A program made the translations under genes and the position numbers. DNA of 64,000 nt from Neokomagataea anthophila. GTDB taxonomy: Bacteria; Pseudomonadota; Alphaproteobacteria; Acetobacterales; Acetobacteraceae. The notes beneath the pieces are model-generated. The model was not told the DNA's origin, ran no database searches, and saw nothing but the letters and a program-made list of their open reading frames with translations. Below are positions 59,807 to 64,000 of this stretch, in pieces (position 1 is the stretch's first letter; each line of letters starts with the position of its first letter). The stretch spans positions 62,001-126,000 of the forward strand of contig NZ_JAGRQH010000003.1 of NCBI RefSeq assembly GCF_018122595.1, read 5' to 3'.

Positions 59807-60679
59807 GTGATCAAGCCACTAAAAAAAGCAGTTCTTCCTGTAGCAGGTCTGGGAACGCGCTTTCTTCCAGCTACTAAAGCAATGCCCAAAGAGATGTTGC
59901 CGGTCGTTGATAAGCCGCTCATTCAATATGCTATTGATGAAGCACGTGCTGCAGGGATCGAAGAGTTTTGCCTTGTTACAGGTCGTGGTAAAGATAGTCT
60001 GATTGACTATTTCGATATTGCGTATGAACTTCAGGCTACTTTGAAAGAACGTGGCAAGATTTCTGCGCTTGAGGCGCTGGCACCAAGCAGCATGGAGCCA
60101 GGGTCGTTTGTGGCAGTTCGTCAGCAAGAGCCTTTGGGGCTGGGGCACGCTATTTGGTGTGCTCGCTCTTTCATCGGTGATGATCCTTTTGCCATTTTGT
60201 TGCCTGACGACATCGTTAAGAGCGAGAAGAGCTGCGTAGCGCAGTTGGTCGAAGCGTATAATCAAACTGGTGGCAATGTTGTTGCTGTTAGTGAAGTGCC
60301 GCGTGAGCAGACAAACCGCTATGGTATTCTGGATGTCGGCGCTGATGATGGTAGATTGGTTGAGGTGAAGGGCTTGGTTGAGAAACCAAAGCCAGAAGAT
60401 GCACCATCTAACTTGTCCATTATTGGCCGTTATGTGCTGACGGCAGATGTAATGAAGCATCTTTCTAAGCTTGAGCGCGGCGCTGGCAATGAAGTGCAAC
60501 TAACGGATGCTATGGCGAAAACAATTGGTGACGTTCCGTTCCACGGTTTGCGCTATGAAGGCACACGCTACGATTGTGGTGACAAGGCCGGTTTCTTAGA
60601 AGCGCAAATAGCGTTCTCTATTGAGCGTCCGGATCTTGGGGATGCTGTTAAAGAGTTCCTGAAGAAATATACCGCATAA
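59807..60679 (+). CDS. galU: UTP-glucose-1-phosphate uridylyltransferase
   Basis: Makes UDP-glucose for exopolysaccharide, LPS and cellulose. A 290-residue protein with the nucleotide-binding motif VLPVAGLGTRFLPATKAMPK at the front, then MLPVVDKPLIQYAIDEA, LLPDDIV and GTRYDCGDKAGFLEAQ. I chose GTG 59807 (IKPLKKAV N-terminus, behind GCGAGG) over 59786. Cellulose and acetan synthesis in acetic acid bacteria depend on this enzyme. A terminator with a 15-pair stem follows. Confidence 0.96.
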   Translation: MIKPLKKAVLPVAGLGTRFLPATKAMPKEMLPVVDKPLIQYAIDEARAAGIEEFCLVTGRGKDSLIDYFDIAYELQATLKERGKISALEALAPSSMEPGSFVAVRQQEPLGLGHAIWCARSFIGDDPFAILLPDDIVKSEKSCVAQLVEAYNQTGGNVVAVSEVPREQTNRYGILDVGADDGRLVEVKGLVEKPKPEDAPSNLSIIGRYVLTADVMKHLSKLERGAGNEVQLTDAMAKTIGDVPFHGLRYEGTRYDCGDKAGFLEAQIAFSIERPDLGDAVKEFLKKYTA

Positions 60680-60699
60680 TATTTGGTCATATGATGATG

Positions 60700-60736
60700 A
60701 AAAAGGTGGTTTCCTCTTATTGGGAACCACCTTTTT
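60700..60736 (+). terminator. galU terminator
   Basis: A 15-pair stem (AAAAAGGTGGTTTCC with GGGAACCACCTTTTT, seven-base loop) with five T at the end. The apparent start codons at 60691-60697 for the next frame lie before or within this hairpin, so the next gene must start later. Confidence 0.95.
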
Positions 60737-60759
60737 CTTATTTGGGGGAAGATGTGGCT

Positions 60760-60945
60760 ATGATCGGTAAAGTGTACCAGTCATTTTTAGAGCCGGGTCA
60801 AATGGTCAAACATCCGGATTACCCAGAATGGGGCTGGGGACAGGTCCAATCAGCTGTTGCTGAGCGTGTAACAGTGACGTTTGAGCATCAAGGCAAAGTC
60901 TTAATTGACGCAACGCGTGTGCATTTGGATGCTGTTGAACCCTAA
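60760..60945 (+). CDS. DUF3553 domain protein, 61 aa
   Basis: A small protein matching the DUF3553 domain found at the end of UvrD-type helicases and as free genes in alphaproteobacteria. Visible pattern: PGQMVKHPDYPEWGWGQVQS followed by a beta-rich end (VTVTFEHQGKVLID). Its likely role is a protein- or RNA-polymerase-binding SH3-like module. I start at ATG 60760 with GGGGGAA about 10 bases before; ATGs at 60691-60697 lie in the galU terminator. comF starts 17 bases downstream. Confidence 0.8.
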   Translation: MIGKVYQSFLEPGQMVKHPDYPEWGWGQVQSAVAERVTVTFEHQGKVLIDATRVHLDAVEP

Positions 60946-60961
60946 AATTTTTTCCAGCGCT

Positions 60962-61723
60962 ATGGCGTTTAGGCAGAGAGTAAGTCGTGCGTGTTTGGAT
61001 GTTTTATGTCCACCATGCTGTGATCTGTGCGGCGCGGATGTAGGGGGTACGGGCGGGTTTTGTGCAGAGTGTTTTGCTAAAATACGCCCAATTATAAAGC
61101 CATTTTGTGAACGGTGCGGTGTTCCTTTGGCTGCTCAGAGTTTTGCGAATAAGAGCGGTATGTGCGTAGCATGTACCAGTGTGGCTCCGCCGTGGAACCG
61201 TACGCGAGCAGCATTTGTGTATGATGACTGGTCGCGCCAGCTTATTTTGCCCTTAAAATATGCGGATAGAACAGAAAATGCGCGCATTTTAGCGCGAGAG
61301 ATGTGGCGTTCTGGCCAAGAGATTATACAGGATGCTGCGTTTTTGCTGCCCGTACCTATGTATAAACGAAAACTGCGTCAGAGACGGTATAATCAGGCTG
61401 CGCTTTTATCGCGGTTCCTGTCGAAAAAGAGCGGTGTGCCGTCCGTGCCCATGGCATTAAAGCGTATTCGGAATACGCAGCCTTTGGCCCGTTTAGGGAG
61501 CCGTGAGCGTGCTTTGGAAATAGAAGGCTCTATTGTGGTTTCACCGCGTTATGTGGAGCGGTTAAGGGGGCATCCCGTTGTTGTGATTGATGATGTGCTG
61601 ACAACAGGTGCTACAGTAAGCGCCTGCACCCAGGCTTTGCTGTTGGCGGGGGTCAGTCGTGTTGATCTGTTGGTTGCGGCCCGGGCAGGAAACATGGAAG
61701 AAGATAGGCAGAATGTGACATAA
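60962..61723 (+). CDS. comF: ComF-family phosphoribosyltransferase
   Basis: A 253-residue protein with an N-terminal zinc-ribbon-like part (CPPCCDLCG, FCAECFAKI, CERCGVPL and GMCVACTS, four Cys pairs) and a C-terminal phosphoribosyltransferase domain with VVVIDDVLTTGATVSACTQA as PRPP loop. ComF is needed for DNA uptake in competent bacteria and is widespread beyond them. I start at ATG 60962. comM (34.86 kb) is the second competence-type gene in this window. grxC follows by 13 bases. Confidence 0.92.
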   Translation: MAFRQRVSRACLDVLCPPCCDLCGADVGGTGGFCAECFAKIRPIIKPFCERCGVPLAAQSFANKSGMCVACTSVAPPWNRTRAAFVYDDWSRQLILPLKYADRTENARILAREMWRSGQEIIQDAAFLLPVPMYKRKLRQRRYNQAALLSRFLSKKSGVPSVPMALKRIRNTQPLARLGSRERALEIEGSIVVSPRYVERLRGHPVVVIDDVLTTGATVSACTQALLLAGVSRVDLLVAARAGNMEEDRQNVT

Positions 61724-61736
61724 GTGTTGAGAGATT

Positions 61737-61997
61737 ATGCCTAAGATTGAAATTTATACGCAGCCTTACTGCCCGTTCTGTGTACAGGCAGTTGCTTTGT
61801 TGAATGCCAAGGGGGCGGCATTTCAGGAAATCAATGCTCCTCACGGAACGCCTGAGCGTGCAGAATCGATTGAGCGTTCAGGGCGGCGGACGGTGCCGCA
61901 AATTTTTGTAGATGGCCAAGCTCTTGGCGGGTGTGATGATTTGTTGGCGCTAGAGCGTTCAGGGCGTTTGGATGCTCTGTTAGGGCTGACGGCATGA
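61737..61997 (+). CDS. grxC: Glutaredoxin 3
   Basis: An 86-residue dithiol glutaredoxin with active site CPFC (residues 12-15), cis-Pro region RRTVPQIFVDG and glutathione-contact GGCDDLLAL. It reduces disulfides and glutathionylated proteins using glutathione. ATG 61737. It overlaps the DUF2147 gene as ATGA and follows comF by 13 bases; comF-grxC is a common alphaproteobacterial pair. Confidence 0.95.
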   Translation: MPKIEIYTQPYCPFCVQAVALLNAKGAAFQEINAPHGTPERAESIERSGRRTVPQIFVDGQALGGCDDLLALERSGRLDALLGLTA

Positions 61998-62473
61998 GAT
62001 TAATGCGCGCTTTTCGGGGAGTGTTGGCGGGTGCGCTGGCACTCCTTTCGGTTGAGGGGGGCGCATATGCTGCGTCTCCTGCGCCGACGCCTGTAGGGGT
62101 GGAGGGGCTGTGGCTGTCCCAAGATAAAGATGGGATTTTTGAGATAAAACCGTGCAGCGGTGGTTTGTGCGGTTGGCTCATAGGGTTGGATTATACGGAT
62201 CACGTGCCGCGGGATGTGACGGGACGTTCTGAATGCCATCTGATGATGATGACCGATTTTGTGCCGTTAGATGAGCAAAAATGGCAAGGCCATATTTTGG
62301 ACCCACGCACAGGGCATACTTATCAGGCACGTATTTGGAATGAGGGAACTCAGGTCCTCAAGTTAAGAGGCTTTGTTTTAGGGGTGCCCTTATTGGGGGA
62401 GACGCAAACATGGACGCGCTATGAGGGGCCTGCTGTAGACACAGAATGTCATATGGCAAAAATGTCTCAATAA
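61994..62473 (+). CDS. Exported DUF2147 family protein
   Basis: A 159-residue protein with a signal peptide (FRGVLAGALALLSVEGGAYA) and the DUF2147 pattern: GLWLSQDKDGIFEIKPC, DPRTGHTYQARIW and KLRGFVLGVPLLGETQTWTR. The family is periplasmic and has no established function; lipocalin-like folding is often predicted. It overlaps grxC and may be cotranscribed. Two cysteines, in IKPCSGGLCGW, could form a disulfide. Confidence 0.85.
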   Translation: MRLMRAFRGVLAGALALLSVEGGAYAASPAPTPVGVEGLWLSQDKDGIFEIKPCSGGLCGWLIGLDYTDHVPRDVTGRSECHLMMMTDFVPLDEQKWQGHILDPRTGHTYQARIWNEGTQVLKLRGFVLGVPLLGETQTWTRYEGPAVDTECHMAKMSQ

Positions 62474-62556
62474 TATATAATTTTTTAAAATTCAGTGCTT
62501 GTGCCATGATGTGGAAGCTTTGGCAGAGCTCATGATGAAAAGGAGCACAGTTCTCT

Positions 62557-63834
62557 ATGCGTAACCCTGTCTCTCGCCGCGAATTTGCGTTTGGTATTGC
62601 GGCTGGTACGGCTGCGATTGGTTTGACAGGTACTGTTTGTGCTGCCGATAACACGGCAACAGAAACAACGCCTGTTCCGCCACCACCGCCAAAACCGGTG
62701 TCAAAAACGATTTGTTTTGTTGGTGGTTATACCAAGCATGGGCCACCGGGTGGCGCAGGAAATGGGCAGGGGATTGCTGTCTTTGAGATGGACCGTGCTA
62801 CGGGGGCATTGGTTCCTGTGACGACGTTCACAGACATTGCTAGTCCTTCTTTTATCACGCTTTCTGCTGATCATCGTTATTTGTATGCGCTGAGTGAAAT
62901 CAGTGATTATGACAAAAACGGGAACGGCTCTCTTACGGCCTTTGAAGTGAACCAGCAGACGGGGTCTTTGCGTAAAATTAACAGCGTTAGTTCGTGTGGT
63001 TCTGTACCCGCTCATTTGAGTGTTCATCATTCAGGGCGCTACGTGTTGGTAGCGAATTATATGGGTGGTTCTGTTGCTGTTTTTCCGATTCGCCCGGATG
63101 GCTCCTTAGGAGCAGCTACGGATGTAGTGCATAATTCAGGCCCCCGTCAGCCTGATCGTGCTGCAGACAATCCACAGGGTAATTTTGCTGTCTCTGACCA
63201 CTCAGGAGCGCACCCGCATATGATTCGGTCTGATCCGTCCGGCCGGTTTGTGCTGGTGGATGATGCCGGTCTGGATCGGGTGTATGTGTGGACGTTGAAT
63301 TTAACGACAGGGAAATTAGAGCCAGCAAAAACCCCATATTACGATATGGAGCCCGGCTCAGCTCCGCGCCATTTTGAGTTCAATCATACAGGGCGGATTG
63401 TTTATAATCTGTGTGAACAAGACTCAAAAATTGTTGTTTCTACCTTTGATCCGGAAACAGGGTCTCTGAATAATATTCAGACGGTGAGCACGGTGACATC
63501 TCATTTCCGTGGTTCAACGTTGGCGGCAGAAATTCTAATTTCTGCGAGCGGTAAGTATGTTTACGCTTCTAACCGCTTGGGTGATTCTTTGGCTGTATTT
63601 GCCATTGGTGATGATGGTACGCTGACGCTGCAAGATGAGGTGTGGATGCATGCCGATTACGGGCGTGCGATGATGTTTGATCCATCAGGAACATTCTTGT
63701 TCTGCGCAAATCAGCGTTCTGATGCGGTGACAGCATTTAAAGTTGATAAAGATACTGGGCAATTGGCATTCACCAATCATTTCACGCCGATTGGTAGCCC
63801 AACGACGTTTGCGTTTATGGATACGAAAGTCTGA
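62557..63834 (+). CDS. Tat-exported lactonase (7-bladed beta-propeller, 6-phosphogluconolactonase-like)
   Basis: A 425-residue protein with a twin-arginine signal (VSRREFAFGIAAGTAAIGLT) and a Pro-rich spacer (PPPPPKP). The rest is a seven-bladed propeller of the lactonase family (TIGR/PF10282): repeats such as ITLSADHRYLYALSEI, SVHHSGRYVLVANYMG, RSDPSGRFVLVDDAGLDRVY and ILISASGKYVYASNRL. In the periplasm of acetic acid bacteria it may hydrolyse glucono-lactones made by membrane dehydrogenases, which fits but is inferred. ATG 62557; GGAGCACAG is a possible ribosome site. A terminator follows. Confidence 0.9.
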   Translation: MRNPVSRREFAFGIAAGTAAIGLTGTVCAADNTATETTPVPPPPPKPVSKTICFVGGYTKHGPPGGAGNGQGIAVFEMDRATGALVPVTTFTDIASPSFITLSADHRYLYALSEISDYDKNGNGSLTAFEVNQQTGSLRKINSVSSCGSVPAHLSVHHSGRYVLVANYMGGSVAVFPIRPDGSLGAATDVVHNSGPRQPDRAADNPQGNFAVSDHSGAHPHMIRSDPSGRFVLVDDAGLDRVYVWTLNLTTGKLEPAKTPYYDMEPGSAPRHFEFNHTGRIVYNLCEQDSKIVVSTFDPETGSLNNIQTVSTVTSHFRGSTLAAEILISASGKYVYASNRLGDSLAVFAIGDDGTLTLQDEVWMHADYGRAMMFDPSGTFLFCANQRSDAVTAFKVDKDTGQLAFTNHFTPIGSPTTFAFMDTKV

Positions 63835-63856
63835 TTGTATCAGCGGTCTAATGATG

Positions 63857-63888
63857 AAAAAGGCGCCCTGTTTGTGGCGCCTTTTTTT
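63857..63888. terminator. Bidirectional terminator between the lactonase gene and ubiG
   Basis: AAAAAGGCGCC and GGCGCCTTTTT with an eight-base loop, seven T on the plus strand and five on the minus strand. It serves both converging genes. Confidence 0.95.
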
Positions 63889-63892
63889 GTAT

Positions 63893-64000
63893 TTAGTCCT
63901 TGGTGAAGATCGTGATGTAATTAATGCCTGTATCGCGCGTGGTACGCCATTTAGGAGGGATATAGGACATACCGGCGAGATCAGTCATGCGTAGGCCGGC
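63893..64000 (-). CDS. ubiG: Ubiquinone biosynthesis O-methyltransferase, C-terminal end only
   Basis: The right edge cuts a minus-strand gene; 35 residues plus stop are visible, in the frame ending TAA at 63893-63895. The residues AGLRMTDLAGMSYIPPKWRT and the end NYITIFTKD resemble the C-terminus of UbiG (motif GxxYNP and VNYLL in other species). UbiG performs both O-methylations of ubiquinone. The short length limits confidence. Confidence 0.7.
   Translation of the reverse strand, partial: AGLRMTDLAGMSYIPPKWRTTRDTGINYITIFTKD

Noticed and set aside
60691-60759. Upstream extension of the DUF3553 gene
   Set aside because: The extra codons coincide with the galU terminator hairpin.
1-64000. 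CRISPR arrays
   Set aside because: No regularly spaced short repeats seen anywhere.
1-64000. tmRNA, 6S RNA, SRP RNA or RNase P genes
   Set aside because: None of their conserved blocks was seen, although smpB is present.

Overview
The window reads as a chromosomal segment of an alphaproteobacterium, most likely an acetic acid bacterium (Acetobacteraceae, Acetobacter/Gluconobacter group). This is inferred from the gene set (the bolA-dnaJ-cobS-cobT block, bpt, CobS/CobT, prephenate dehydratase with an alphaproteobacterial-type ACT motif, a Tat-exported lactonase) and from moderate GC content. No database search was possible.

Positions 1 to about 16.5 kb are the left half of a Mu-like transposable prophage, read mostly on the minus strand. 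From the phage left end inward there is a plus-strand S24-type repressor with one further plus-strand gene of AT-rich composition (possible lysogenic cargo), an operator region, then an early operon: Ner-like regulator, ParB-like protein, XRE regulator, MuA-like DDE transposase, MuB-like AAA ATPase, a protein carrying an IS5-type transposase N-terminal domain, DUF3164 and GemA/gp16. It closes at a strong terminator. A Mor/C-family activator follows, then the lysis and packaging genes: GH108 endolysin, DUF2730, gp26-like, DUF3486 small terminase, large terminase, a spanin pair and the start of the DUF935 portal. Most of these genes overlap by ATGA or TGATG. Tail and remaining head genes lie beyond the left edge. 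The prophage end falls in the 16.23-16.61 kb gap just upstream of dnaE.

From 16.6 kb onward the content is ordinary chromosome. It holds dnaE, rpsB-tsf (with an inter-gene terminator/attenuator), recO, parC, a YtrA-type GntR/ABC transporter operon, bpt, cls, an EEP-family hydrolase with an AI-2E/PerM-family membrane protein, sseA-metC, comM, serA, hisN, kdsB-pheA-dapA-smpB, a double cold-shock-domain protein, an LpxR-like outer-membrane protein, a degenerate GGDEF/EAL protein, divergent recG and mfd, a secreted pectinesterase operon, a DUF1217 protein, cobT-cobS-dnaJ, bolA-lolA, lipB, tRNA-Leu(GAG), galU, a DUF3553 protein, comF-grxC-DUF2147, a Tat-exported lactonase and the 3' end of ubiG.

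The most interesting material is in the prophage: the switch region with its repeats and a plus-facing terminator, the domesticated transposase-domain fusion, the ParB-like early protein, and the untyped cargo gene. I found no CRISPR array, toxin-antitoxin pair or recognisable defence system.
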